The position numbers and the translations under genes are program-made. Positions 1-8,337 of a DNA stretch of 64,000 nt are shown piece by piece. The stretch lies in NCBI RefSeq assembly GCF_014635325.1, contig NZ_BMCT01000002.1:711544-775543 (forward strand), written 5' to 3'. Every line of letters starts with the position of its first letter. Position 1 is the stretch's first letter. The DNA comes from Azorhizobium oxalatiphilum. GTDB lineage: Bacteria > Pseudomonadota > Alphaproteobacteria > Rhizobiales > Xanthobacteraceae. The notes beneath the pieces are model-generated. The model was not told where the DNA came from and ran no database searches. It saw only the letters and a program-made list of their open reading frames with translations.

Positions 1-740
1 AGAAGCACAACCTCGAGTCCAATCCAGTTGTCGCCACCATCCCGCAGCAATACATGTCGCCCTATGGCGTGGGCACCAATGTCTACAGCACGGTGCTCGC
101 CTATCGCACTGACGCCTTCAAGGGCAAGAAGGCCCCGGCCTCCTGGCAGGACTTCTGGAACGTCAAGGATTTCCCCGGCCGCCGCGCGGTGCGCAAGCAT
201 GCTTTCGACACCATCGAGCAGTCGCTCATGGGTGCCGGCGTGCCCACCGACAAGGTCTATCCCTGCGACCTGACCAAGGCCTTCGCCAGCCTCGACAAGA
301 TCAAGCCCGACGTCGCCGTCTGGTGGACCTCCGGCGCGCAGGTCGAGCAGATGCTCACCTCCGGCGAGGTAGACCTGGTGCCCACCTGGGTGTCGCGCGC
401 GCAGGCCGCCCAGTCCAACGGCGCTCCGGTGGAGATCGTGTGGGATCAGGGCATCTGGGGCGCCGACCACTGGTCGATCCTCGCCGGCACGCCCAATGCC
501 GACGCCTGCCGTGAGTTCATCGCGTTCGCGTCCGATCCCAAGCGCATGGCGCAGCTGGTGGAATACTTCCCCGCCGGCCTCACCCAGCCTGCCGCCTTCG
601 AGTTCGTGAAGCCCGAGGTGGCGAAGAACTGCCCGACCTTCCCGGCCAACATCAAGTCCGGCCTGCCGATCGATGCCGAATACTGGCTGAAGAACCAGAC
701 CGCGGTGATCGAGCGCTTCAACAGCTGGGTCCTCGGCTGA
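1..740 (+). CDS. ABC transporter periplasmic binding protein, PotD type (5' truncated)
   Basis: This is the C-terminal 245 residues of an extracellular solute-binding protein; the frame is already open at base 3 and ends with TGA at 738-740. The visible part has the family 1 (polyamine/iron type) pattern: SPYGVGTN followed by LAYRTDAF, then a hinge-like stretch with ASWQDFW, and a C-terminal helix ending in FNSWVLG. It should capture a ligand in the periplasm for the permease encoded just downstream. The next genes are a PotA-type ATPase and a fused PotB-PotC-type permease, which supports the class. The ligand is not readable; the DapA-fold lyase downstream argues that it may not be a polyamine. 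Confidence 0.88.
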   Translation, partial: KHNLESNPVVATIPQQYMSPYGVGTNVYSTVLAYRTDAFKGKKAPASWQDFWNVKDFPGRRAVRKHAFDTIEQSLMGAGVPTDKVYPCDLTKAFASLDKIKPDVAVWWTSGAQVEQMLTSGEVDLVPTWVSRAQAAQSNGAPVEIVWDQGIWGADHWSILAGTPNADACREFIAFASDPKRMAQLVEYFPAGLTQPAAFEFVKPEVAKNCPTFPANIKSGLPIDAEYWLKNQTAVIERFNSWVLG

Positions 741-771
741 ACGAGAGAATGCTCTAGAGGCGGATTCACGC

Positions 772-792
772 TTCAGATTGAGTCAATCTGAA
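772..792. repeat. 21-nt perfect extragenic palindrome
   Basis: Ten-base arms (772-781 and 783-792) are exact inverted copies, TTCAGATTGA and TCAATCTGAA, around one central base. They lie in the 227-nt gap between the binding-protein gene and the ATPase gene. No T-run follows. The surrounding text (TAGAGG, then CGGATTCACG) resembles dispersed extragenic repeats that I recall from Rhizobiales genomes, so it may be a repeat unit acting as a 3' mRNA stabiliser, or an operator. Confidence 0.6.
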
Positions 793-967
793 CGGATCCG
801 GCTCCAGTCGCGGCGCCTCTCCCCAGGCGCCCATCGCGTACCGGCCGGCGCCTCCCCCCAGCCGGCCGGTACGCACCTCTCAAGGGGCCTCCCGCGCCTC
901 CGGCGCGCGGCGCCCTCATGCGCGTCCATCCGCGTCTTTCCTTGTCGTCTTTGCCGGAGCAGGCCCG

Positions 968-2068
968 ATGTCGTCGTCCAGTCTCACCGTTCAGGGCCTC
1001 GCCAAGCGCTATGGTGAATTCGTCGCCCTTGCCCCCACCAGCCTCGATGTGCCGGCGGGCGAGTTCCTGACCCTGCTCGGCCCCTCCGGCTCGGGCAAGA
1101 CCACGCTGCTCAGCCTCATCGCGGGCCTTGCCTCGCCGGACGAGGGCGCGGTGCGCATCGGCGGGGCGGACGTCACCTACCGCCCGCCCTATGAGCGCGA
1201 CCTCGGCATGGTGTTCCAGAACTATGCCCTGTTTCCGCACATGACCATCGAGGACAATATCGCCTTCCCGCTGAAGATGCGGAAGGTAGGCACGGCGGAG
1301 GCCAAGGCGCGCGCCGCCGAAGCGCTGGAGATGGTGCGCCTGCCGCACGTGGCCAAGCGTTTTCCGCGAGAGCTTTCCGGCGGCCAGCAGCAGCGCATCG
1401 CGCTTGCCCGCTGCCTCGTATACCGCCCCTCCATCATCCTCATGGACGAGCCGCTGGGCGCGCTGGACAAGAAGCTGCGCGAGCAGATGCAGCTGGAGAT
1501 CAAGCGCATCCATCGCGAGCTGGCCACCACCATCATCTATGTGACACACGATCAGGAAGAGGCGATGACCATGTCGGATCGCATCTGCCTGATGAATGCC
1601 GGACAGATCGAGCAACTGGGCGCGCCCGGCGATCTCTATTTCCGCCCCCGCACCGTGTTCGTGGCCGACTTCCTCGGCGAGTCCAACCTGCTCCCCGCCC
1701 GCGTCACCGCCGCCACCGGCGACACGCTGGACATCACGCTCGCGGGCGATGCCGGCACCGCGCAGGCCATTGCCAGCGGCGCCGTGCTCGCCGCCGGCGC
1801 GCAGGTGACGGTCATGGTCCGCCCGCAGAACGTGGTCGTCCGCTCCGCCGTGGAAGGTTCTGGCAAGCTCAAGGGCAAGCTGGCGGACGTGATGGTGACG
1901 GGCAGCCTCACCAAGCTCTATCTGGATGCGCTCGCGCCCGGCCTGCCGCAGCTGGTTGCCGCCTATCCCACCCGCAGCCTCTCCGATGAGCACAGGATCG
2001 GCGACCTGCTGGAGCTGGACTGGCAGGCCGCCGACGCGGTGGCCATCGCCGACGCCAAGGGGCACTGA
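968..2068 (+). CDS. ABC transporter ATP-binding protein, PotA family
   Basis: A 366-residue ATPase of the spermidine/putrescine/iron class that powers import through the following permease. Near residue 40 is the Walker A loop GPSGSGKTT. It is followed by the Q-loop region VFQNYALFPH, the signature LSGGQQQR, Walker B with MDEPLGALD, and the H-loop in THDQEEA. The last ~120 residues form a TOBE-type regulatory domain, giving normal PotA length. GGAGCAGG lies 10 nt before the ATG. The stop is 3 nt before the permease start, so the two are translationally close. The transported compound is unknown. Confidence 0.93.
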   Translation: MSSSSLTVQGLAKRYGEFVALAPTSLDVPAGEFLTLLGPSGSGKTTLLSLIAGLASPDEGAVRIGGADVTYRPPYERDLGMVFQNYALFPHMTIEDNIAFPLKMRKVGTAEAKARAAEALEMVRLPHVAKRFPRELSGGQQQRIALARCLVYRPSIILMDEPLGALDKKLREQMQLEIKRIHRELATTIIYVTHDQEEAMTMSDRICLMNAGQIEQLGAPGDLYFRPRTVFVADFLGESNLLPARVTAATGDTLDITLAGDAGTAQAIASGAVLAAGAQVTVMVRPQNVVVRSAVEGSGKLKGKLADVMVTGSLTKLYLDALAPGLPQLVAAYPTRSLSDEHRIGDLLELDWQAADAVAIADAKGH

Positions 2069-2071
2069 GCG

Positions 2072-3853
2072 ATGACCGCCGCCCATCTTCCCACCTCCCC
2101 GGAAGGACGCGCCGCCGCCCGCCGCAAGACCATGGGCCGCGTGCTCATGGCCGCGCCGCTGGTAGTGCTGCTGCTCGCCTTCCTCGTCTATCCCGTCGGC
2201 CAGTTGCTGTCGCTGAGCGTGTGGGGCCGCGACGGCTTCACGCTGGCGCCCTACCAGCAGCTGTTCGCTTCGCCGCTCTATTTCAACGTGATGCTGATCA
2301 CGCTGAAGATCTCCTTCTTCACCACTTTGCTGTCGGTGATCCTGGGCTATCCCATCGCCTACCTGATCTCGGTGGCGGAGCCGCAGCGCAAGGCGCGGCT
2401 GCTGTTCTGGGTGCTGCTGTCCTTCTGGACCAGCTTCCTCGTGCGCGCCTTCGCCTGGATCGTCATTCTGGGCCGGCGCGGCGTGGTCAATCAGACGCTC
2501 ACCTCCATGGGTGTCATCGATCGCCCGCTGGACCTGCTCTACAATTTCAACAGCACCATGATCGGCATGGTGCATGCGCTGATCCCGCTCGCCATCCTCA
2601 CCATGCTCTCGGTGATGGAGAACATCGACCGCAGCCTGCCCCGCGCCGCATCGACGCTGGGTGCCCGGCCCGGCACCGCGTTCTGGAAGATCTATTTCCC
2701 GCTGTCCCTTCCGGGCGTGGCCGCCGCCGCCATCATGGTATTCGTCACCGCCATCGGCTTCTTCATCGTGCCCGCTTTGCTGGGCGGCCGGCGGGAGACC
2801 ATGATCACGCAGCTGATCATCGATCAGGTGCAGCAGACGCTCAACTGGGGCTTTGCGGGCGCCATCTCGGTGCTGCTGCTCGTGGTCGTGCTGCTGGTGT
2901 TCGTGCTCTACGACAAGGTGCTCGGCCTCTCCACCATGACCGGGTCCGGCGCGCCGCGTGCCGCCTCCGCCAAGCCGCAGGGTTTTGGCCATAGGGTAGG
3001 CGACGTCATCCTGACCGTGCTCGGCGACGTCAGCGACCGCATCATCGCCCTCTTCCCCCGCCGCAAGCGGGAGACCGGCAAGCCGCCGCTGGCACTGAGC
3101 AGCTTCGTCTGGGGCCTGCTCATCCTCATGAGCCTGCCGGCGGTTCTCATGATCCCGCTGTCATTCGGCTCGGGCGGGCTCAACTGGCCGCCGCAGGGCT
3201 TCACGCTGCAATGGTACCAGCAGATGGCCGCCTCGCCGGTCTGGATGCAGGCACTCACCCGCTCGCTCATCGTCGGCATCGGCACGGGCGTGCTGGCCAT
3301 GCTGATCGGCACGCCGGTGGCCTTCCTGCTGGTGCGCAGCGAGATGCGCGGCAAGGGCCTGATGCTGGCCTTCGTGCTCTCGCCCATCATCGTGCCGCGC
3401 ATGATCATCGCGGTCGGCCTGTTCTACATGTTCGCCCGCATCGGCCTCGTCGGCACGGCGTTCGGCCTCGTGCTCGGCCACACTGTTGTGGCGGTGCCCT
3501 ATGTGGTGATGACCATGATGGCGGTGCTGCGCAATTACGACACGCGGCTCGATCTCGCCGCCCAGAGCCTCGGCGCGCGGCCCTTGGCCACCCTGCGCCA
3601 CGTCACCCTGCCCATTCTCGGGGCGGGCATGATGTCGTCCTTCCTGTTCGCCTTCGCCACCTCGTTCGACGAGCTGACCATCGCGCTGTTCGCCTCGGGC
3701 GGCCTCAACGCCACCCTGCCCAAGCAGTTCTGGGACGAGGTGACGCTTCAGGTGTCTCCGGTCATCGCCGCCGTCTCCACCTGCCTGTTCGTCTTCATCG
3801 CAGTGCTGATCTTCGTGGCCGACCGGTTGCGTCGGCGCAGCGCAGCGTCCTGA
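2072..3853 (+). CDS. ABC transporter permease, two membrane domains fused (PotB-PotC type)
   Basis: This 593-residue protein contains two complete binding-protein-dependent permease domains, roughly residues 60-285 and 340-590, joined by a hydrophilic linker near 290-335. Each half has its own EAA coupling loop: AASTLGARPGTAFWKI in the first and AAQSLGARPLATLRHV in the second. Most PotB and PotC homologues are separate ~280-residue proteins, so this is a fusion of the type seen in some FbpB-like systems. The uninterrupted frame over 1.8 kb with normal codon use shows it is not a sequencing artefact. It would form the whole inner-membrane channel with the ATPase at 968-2068. Confidence 0.92.
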   Translation: MTAAHLPTSPEGRAAARRKTMGRVLMAAPLVVLLLAFLVYPVGQLLSLSVWGRDGFTLAPYQQLFASPLYFNVMLITLKISFFTTLLSVILGYPIAYLISVAEPQRKARLLFWVLLSFWTSFLVRAFAWIVILGRRGVVNQTLTSMGVIDRPLDLLYNFNSTMIGMVHALIPLAILTMLSVMENIDRSLPRAASTLGARPGTAFWKIYFPLSLPGVAAAAIMVFVTAIGFFIVPALLGGRRETMITQLIIDQVQQTLNWGFAGAISVLLLVVVLLVFVLYDKVLGLSTMTGSGAPRAASAKPQGFGHRVGDVILTVLGDVSDRIIALFPRRKRETGKPPLALSSFVWGLLILMSLPAVLMIPLSFGSGGLNWPPQGFTLQWYQQMAASPVWMQALTRSLIVGIGTGVLAMLIGTPVAFLLVRSEMRGKGLMLAFVLSPIIVPRMIIAVGLFYMFARIGLVGTAFGLVLGHTVVAVPYVVMTMMAVLRNYDTRLDLAAQSLGARPLATLRHVTLPILGAGMMSSFLFAFATSFDELTIALFASGGLNATLPKQFWDEVTLQVSPVIAAVSTCLFVFIAVLIFVADRLRRRSAAS

Positions 3854-3882
3854 TCCACCCCAGTATCAAGGTTCCCAGTTCC

Positions 3883-4806
3883 ATGCTCACTTCCGCCCAG
3901 CTCAAGGGCATCCTGCCCGCCACCCCGACGCCGGTGAACGCCGACGACACCATCAATGTCGCGGCCTCCAAGGCGCTGTTCTCCTGGCTGCTGCAGCAGG
4001 GTGTTGATGGCCTCGTCCCGCTCGGCGGCACGGGTGAATACGGGGCGCTCGCCCGCGCCGAGCGCATCAAGTTCGCCGGCCTCGCTGCCGAGGCCATGCA
4101 GGGCAAGGGGCCGGTGATCGCCGGCGTGCTCGACACCGGCTTTCATGACGCGCTTCAGGCGGGCCGCGAGTTCGCACAGGCCGGCGCGGATGGCCTTCTG
4201 GTGGTGACGCCCTATTACACCAACCCCACCCAGGCCGGCATCCGCGACTATTTCCTGCGCTATGCCGATGCCTCGCCGCTGCCGATCCTCATCTATGAGA
4301 TCCCCTATCGCACCCGCCACGCCGTCCAGCCCGAGATCCTGCACGAGCTTTCGAAGCACGAGCGCATCATCGGCATGAAGGCGTGCAATCTCGACATGTA
4401 CCACTTCCTCCAGGTGGTGGCGGGCGTGGCGCCGGACTTCACCGTGCTGAGCGGCGAGGACAGCCTGTTCCCGCTGCATCTGGCGGCGGGCGCCAAGGGC
4501 GGCATCATCGTCACCGCCAACCTGCTGCCCCGCGCCTGGCGCAAGGTCTTCGATCTGGCGACCGCCGGCCGCACGCAGGAGGCCCTCGCCCTGCACCGTC
4601 GCTTCATCCCGCTGATGAACATGGCCTTTGCAGAGACCAATCCCGGCCCCATGAAGGCGGTGATGGACCTCGTTGGCGTCGATGCTCCGCGCATGCTGGC
4701 CCCGCTGGTTTCCGCCAACCCCGAACTCGCCAAGCGCCTGCGGGCCGAGGTGACGCGCCTGCTGCCGGAGTTCGAGGGCACGGCCCCCGCCGCCCTCGCT
4801 TCCTGA
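3883..4806 (+). CDS. Dihydrodipicolinate synthase/N-acetylneuraminate lyase family protein
   Basis: A 307-residue TIM-barrel Schiff-base enzyme. Family signs are GGTGEYGAL near residue 46 (the substrate carboxylate loop), PYYTNPTQ with the conserved Tyr, YEIPYRT, and GMKACN, where the Lys should form the Schiff base. The ATG at 3883 is 29 nt after the permease stop, and a strong terminator follows the stop codon. Sitting at the end of an ABC operon and before an IclR regulator, it is more likely a catabolic lyase or dehydratase (for a keto acid, sugar acid or hydroxyproline derivative) than the lysine-pathway DapA. The exact substrate cannot be told. Confidence 0.88.
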   Translation: MLTSAQLKGILPATPTPVNADDTINVAASKALFSWLLQQGVDGLVPLGGTGEYGALARAERIKFAGLAAEAMQGKGPVIAGVLDTGFHDALQAGREFAQAGADGLLVVTPYYTNPTQAGIRDYFLRYADASPLPILIYEIPYRTRHAVQPEILHELSKHERIIGMKACNLDMYHFLQVVAGVAPDFTVLSGEDSLFPLHLAAGAKGGIIVTANLLPRAWRKVFDLATAGRTQEALALHRRFIPLMNMAFAETNPGPMKAVMDLVGVDAPRMLAPLVSANPELAKRLRAEVTRLLPEFEGTAPAALAS

Positions 4807-4812
4807 CACAAT

Positions 4813-4851
4813 GGCTGGCCGCCGCTCCCTGCGGCGGCCAGCCTCTTTTTC
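4813..4851 (+). terminator. Rho-independent terminator after the DapA-family gene
   Basis: A perfect 13-bp stem (4813-4825 with 4831-4843) around the loop TCCCT is followed by a T-rich run at 4844-4850. It starts 6 nt after the stop codon and ends the ABC-transporter operon. The IclR gene downstream must then have its own promoter in 4852-4912. Confidence 0.9.
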
Positions 4852-4912
4852 AGGCGAAGAAGCGCCACGCGGACGATTGACGGACGGCCCACCGAGCCGA
4901 CAGAAAGAGCCG

Positions 4913-5770
4913 ATGCGCATGCCGAAGAAACCCGCCACCGCCCCGGCGCCCGATGCCGTCCCCGATGCCGCTGGTGATGCCGGCGCGGACAAGCGCCGCT
5001 CCTCGCTGTTCGTCGGCTCGACGGAGAAGGCATTCCAGGTCCTGCACGCCTTCGACGGCCCGCACCGCTTCATGACGCTGGCCGACATCGCCCGTGCTTC
5101 CGGGCTGGATCGCAGCGCCGCCCAGCGCCTCGTCCACACGCTGGAAACGCTCGGCTACATCAAGCGCGTGCCGGACACGCGCAATTACGCGCTGACGTCC
5201 AAGGTGCTGCAATTCTCCTACAGCTACCTGCGCGCCAACGAACTGGTGGACAAGGCCCTGCCCTACCTGCTCGACGTCAGCCGCCGGCTCGGGGAGACAG
5301 CCAATCTTCAGGAGCTGGACGGGCCGGACATCGTCTTCATCGCCCGCATTCCCGGCCAGCATATGGCCCATATCGACATCGTGGTGGGCAGCCGCCTGCC
5401 CACATTCTTCACCGCCTCCGGCACTGCCATGCTCTCGCGCATGTCCGAAGCCGAGCAGCGGGAGATCCTCGCCCACACCAACCTGACGCCGCTGACGCCC
5501 TTCACCGAAACCGATCCGGAAGCGCTCATGGCGCGGGTGAGGCAGGCGTCCGAGCGCGGCTATGCCATCACGGTCAATCAGGCTGTGATGGGCGACATCT
5601 CGGTGGGCGCGGCCATCACCGACGAGCAGGGCAAGCCCGTGGCGGCGATCACCATCTCGGTGCCCACCAGCCGCTGGACTCCGGAACGCGCCGAGGCGGA
5701 ACTGGCCCACAACGTACAGGTGGCCGCCACCTCCATCTCGAAGCAGCGCGCCGTCCGCCTGTCCTCCTGA
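4913..5770 (+). CDS. IclR family transcriptional regulator
   Basis: A 285-residue regulator with an N-terminal winged helix (about residues 25-90: FVGSTEKAFQVLHAF, then LADIARASGLDRSAAQRLVHTLETLGYI) and a C-terminal IclR effector domain containing GSRLPTFFTASG and RGYAITVNQ. The frame is open further upstream, but that part crosses the terminator at 4813-4851, so the first ATG after it, behind AGAAAGAG, is used; a second in-frame ATG follows at 4919. By position it probably controls the ABC/DapA-family operon in front of it, with the lyase substrate or product as effector. This is inference from gene order. Confidence 0.92.
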   Translation: MRMPKKPATAPAPDAVPDAAGDAGADKRRSSLFVGSTEKAFQVLHAFDGPHRFMTLADIARASGLDRSAAQRLVHTLETLGYIKRVPDTRNYALTSKVLQFSYSYLRANELVDKALPYLLDVSRRLGETANLQELDGPDIVFIARIPGQHMAHIDIVVGSRLPTFFTASGTAMLSRMSEAEQREILAHTNLTPLTPFTETDPEALMARVRQASERGYAITVNQAVMGDISVGAAITDEQGKPVAAITISVPTSRWTPERAEAELAHNVQVAATSISKQRAVRLSS

Positions 5771-5777
5771 GCGGTGC

Positions 5778-6389
5778 TCAGCAGGCTGCGTGCGGCCACG
5801 CCAGACGCGCAACCGGCGCGACGCACAATGCGGCCCGGGCCAATTCCGGAGCGCCGGGCACCTCATATTCAACGTCATCCGGCGTACGGGCGCCATAGAG
5901 ATCATACAACAGGCCGGCCAGAGAGCGGCCGGTGGCCTCGATTTCGGCAGAGAGATTGGTAGGCGTCCAGTGGCGCTGAAAATTGCCCTCCGAAGGATCG
6001 GTATCGAAGCCTTCGGCCGCGAGGAGCGCACGCACGCGCGCCGGCACCTCAACCGTGCTGGGGTCTCCCTTCTGCTTCAGATAGAAACCCGATGCCACCT
6101 CGCACAGGATGGAGGAGCCCTCCTCCACCATCAGGCACTGCGCATAGGCATGCCCTTTCGCGGGCACCCCGGCGATGACAAAGCGATTTTTCCCCGGCGG
6201 ACGCGCAGCCACGATCCGAATGCGACGATCAATCTCGCACCCCACACGCTGCACGAAAGCTGCGCGATCCGCCCTCTTGTCGACGGCAGCCATAGCCGCT
6301 GAGAACGAGATGACCTCAAGCACGCAGCAGGCAACTATCGCGCGCCAAGCCGCGCGTCCCACGCCCGAGCCGATCACCCTTGCCCCCAT
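5778..6389 (-). CDS. Hypothetical exported protein
   Basis: A 203-residue protein with an N-terminal hydrophobic stretch (about residues 12-35, VGRAAWRAIVACCVLEVISFSA region) that looks like a signal peptide with cleavage after AMA. The mature part has two cysteines (GCEIDRR, SSILCEV), a conserved-looking block FQRHWTPTNLSAEIEATG and an alanine-rich end. A strong ribosome site (AGGGGAGG) precedes the ATG. It ends 7 nt from the IclR stop on the other strand. I do not recognise the family. The next gene on the same strand is an unrelated exonuclease. Confidence 0.62.
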   Translation of the reverse strand: MGARVIGSGVGRAAWRAIVACCVLEVISFSAAMAAVDKRADRAAFVQRVGCEIDRRIRIVAARPPGKNRFVIAGVPAKGHAYAQCLMVEEGSSILCEVASGFYLKQKGDPSTVEVPARVRALLAAEGFDTDPSEGNFQRHWTPTNLSAEIEATGRSLAGLLYDLYGARTPDDVEYEVPGAPELARAALCVAPVARLAWPHAAC

Positions 6390-6452
6390 GATGGCCTCCC
6401 CTTCCCTGCACCCAGCCTAATGGCTCCGGCACGAAAAGGAGAGACTTTGCCA

Positions 6453-7490
6453 TCACGCCTTGTAGCGGTCGAAGGCGGTGAGCTTCTGCACGTAGGGCTC
6501 CACCTCGCGCAGGTAGATCTCTTCCTTCAGGAAGCGGATCTCCTCGTCGAGCCCGTCTTCCATGACCTCCCGCCACCACGATTTCGGACGTCCGTCCGAG
6601 CCGTCGTTCCAGCGATAGCCCCGCGCTTTCAGCGCATCCTTCATCTCGAACGGGCTCTGCTCGGCCCAGACTCGATAGCGCGGCTTGCGGGCCGTATCCA
6701 GCAAGCGGGCGAAGCCGGTGCCCTCGGCCTCCTTGAGCGGCGCGGCGAGCACTTCCAGCAGCGCGTGGCAATCGTCCACGGCCCGGTGGCCGTTGTGGAA
6801 CATGCCGCACTGGCCGATGAGATAGCCGAGCTTCACGCCCTCGAAGCCGAAATCGCCCCACGGCACTTCCTGCACGGAGCAGGCCCACGCCTTGCCGTCG
6901 AAGCCCTCGGCCAGATGCTCGCAGAAGGGACGATCGAAACGCGCATTATGGGCAATGACGAGGGACGCCGGCTCCATGAAGCGGGCCACCGCCTCAAGGT
7001 CCAGCACATGGCCCTTCACCATCTCCGGCGTGATGCCGGTGAGCCGGGTGATGGTCTCGCTGATGGGCACGGAGGGCTCGCGCAGGGCGCTGAAGGTTGA
7101 GATTACATCGCCGATCTCGCCGCCCTCGCGATAGGTGAAGGCGACCATGCCCAGCTCGATCACCTCGTCCTTCTGGTGGTCGAGGCCGGTGGTTTCGGTG
7201 TCCACGATCACCGCCAGCTTCTCGCCCGGCTCCAGCGCGCGCGGCAACACGGTGCGGGGCTGGAGCTTGCGCAGCACGCGGTAGCGGCCGGTCTCCTCCA
7301 GCTCGCAGGCATAAGCCTCGTGCACGGCGTCATAGGCAACGGCGGGACCCGGCTTGGGCTTGACCTCGTCCGTCTTGGCCACCCCGGCCTTGGCGCGCAC
7401 CTTGCGGCGTGGCTTGGCGAGAGCCGCAACCTCTTCGGGCGACAGATCGTCAAGGGCGAGCAAGGCGAAGAAATCGGCCTGTTGCGCCAT
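6453..7490 (-). CDS. DnaQ-like 3'-5' exonuclease (DEDDh) with extra C-terminal domain
   Basis: A 345-residue protein. Exo I is VIVDTETTG with Asp97 and Glu99, Exo II is HNARFDRPF with Asp186, and Exo III is GHRAVDDCHAL with His235 and Asp240, so all DEDDh residues are present. Before it lies a ~90-residue Lys/Pro-rich region. After it, near residues 265-310, comes YRVWAEQSPFEMKDALKARG followed by a Trp-rich stretch, similar to DUF5710-type modules. The start at 7490 has GGAGGAG about 8 nt upstream. It is longer than and unlike replicative epsilon, so a role in DNA or RNA repair is likely, but the substrate is unknown. Confidence 0.87.
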   Translation of the reverse strand: MAQQADFFALLALDDLSPEEVAALAKPRRKVRAKAGVAKTDEVKPKPGPAVAYDAVHEAYACELEETGRYRVLRKLQPRTVLPRALEPGEKLAVIVDTETTGLDHQKDEVIELGMVAFTYREGGEIGDVISTFSALREPSVPISETITRLTGITPEMVKGHVLDLEAVARFMEPASLVIAHNARFDRPFCEHLAEGFDGKAWACSVQEVPWGDFGFEGVKLGYLIGQCGMFHNGHRAVDDCHALLEVLAAPLKEAEGTGFARLLDTARKPRYRVWAEQSPFEMKDALKARGYRWNDGSDGRPKSWWREVMEDGLDEEIRFLKEEIYLREVEPYVQKLTAFDRYKA

Positions 7491-7600
7491 GATTCGGCTC
7501 CTCCACCCGCTGCCGCGACTCACTCAATGGTTAGCAAATCATAACCTGAGGGCGGCAAGAGGGCGCGACGGCGCACCGAAACGCTTGTGGGGAACGGGCT

Positions 7601-8269
7601 TCAAGCCGTGGCGAGCCAGATCATGTGGCGGGCACCGCGCTTCTTCGTGGAGGCCCGCACGGGGACCTCCTCCACCTGAAAGCCCACCTTGCGCATGCGC
7701 TGGCTGAAGCGAGGATCAGGCGCGGACGACCACACCGAAAGCACGCCGCCCGGGGTGAGCGCCGCCTTGGCCGCGCCGAGGCCACCCGTGGCATAGAGCC
7801 GGTCGTTGGCCTCCACCGTAAGGCCGTCCGGGCCGTTGTCCACGTCCAGCAGGATGGCGTCGAAGCCGCCCCGGCTCTTGCCGATCAAGGCCCCCACATC
7901 GCCCACATGGATCGAAACGCGCGGATCATCGAGGCAGCCGCCGAACACCTCGGCCATGGGGCCGCGCGCCCAGTCCACCACCGCCGGCACCAGTTCGGCC
8001 ACCGTGATGCGCGCATCCGCCGGGCAGAGCGCCAGCGCCGCCCGCAAGGTGAAACCCATGCCCAGCCCGCCGATGAGAATGTGCGGCGCCTTGGACCCGG
8101 AGAGCTTCTCCAGCGTCAGCCGCGCCAGCGCTTCCTCCGAACCGGACAGGCGGCTGTTCATCAGCTCGATGGGGCCGAGCATGATGGAGAATTCGGTGCC
8201 ACGCTGCTTCAGGCGCAGGTCGCCGCCGCCGGGCAGCGGCGCGGTATCGAGAAGTACCCAGGGGATCAC
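7601..8269 (-). CDS. Spermidine-synthase-fold (SpeE-like) methyltransferase-type protein
   Basis: A 222-residue Rossmann-fold protein. ILIGGLGMGFTLRAAL is the nucleotide-binding glycine loop, VAELVPAVVDWAR is the motif around the acidic residue that binds the ribose, and FDAILLDVDNGPDG is the active-site region. It is shorter than true polyamine synthases (about 280 residues) and lacks the usual N-terminal beta domain, so it belongs to the wider SpeE-like group and aminopropyl transfer should not be assumed. The likely start is GTG at 8269. No decarboxylase partner is adjacent. Confidence 0.78.
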   Translation of the reverse strand: MIPWVLLDTAPLPGGGDLRLKQRGTEFSIMLGPIELMNSRLSGSEEALARLTLEKLSGSKAPHILIGGLGMGFTLRAALALCPADARITVAELVPAVVDWARGPMAEVFGGCLDDPRVSIHVGDVGALIGKSRGGFDAILLDVDNGPDGLTVEANDRLYATGGLGAAKAALTPGGVLSVWSSAPDPRFSQRMRKVGFQVEEVPVRASTKKRGARHMIWLATA

Positions 8270-8337
8270 GGAGTCACGGCTTCATCTGTTTCGAAAACGG
8301 GCGCCACCATACACGCCGCGGCGTGCCCGCAAAGCCG

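Noticed and set aside
773..2992. 739-codon open frame on the minus strand
   Set aside because: It is antisense to the ATPase and permease genes, rich in His, Gly and Arg, and shows no domain motif or ribosome site; a product of GC-rich codon bias.
4811..4912. In-frame upstream extension of the IclR regulator
   Set aside because: The extension begins inside the strong terminator at 4813-4851 and has a composition unlike IclR N-termini; the ATG at 4913 is the better start.
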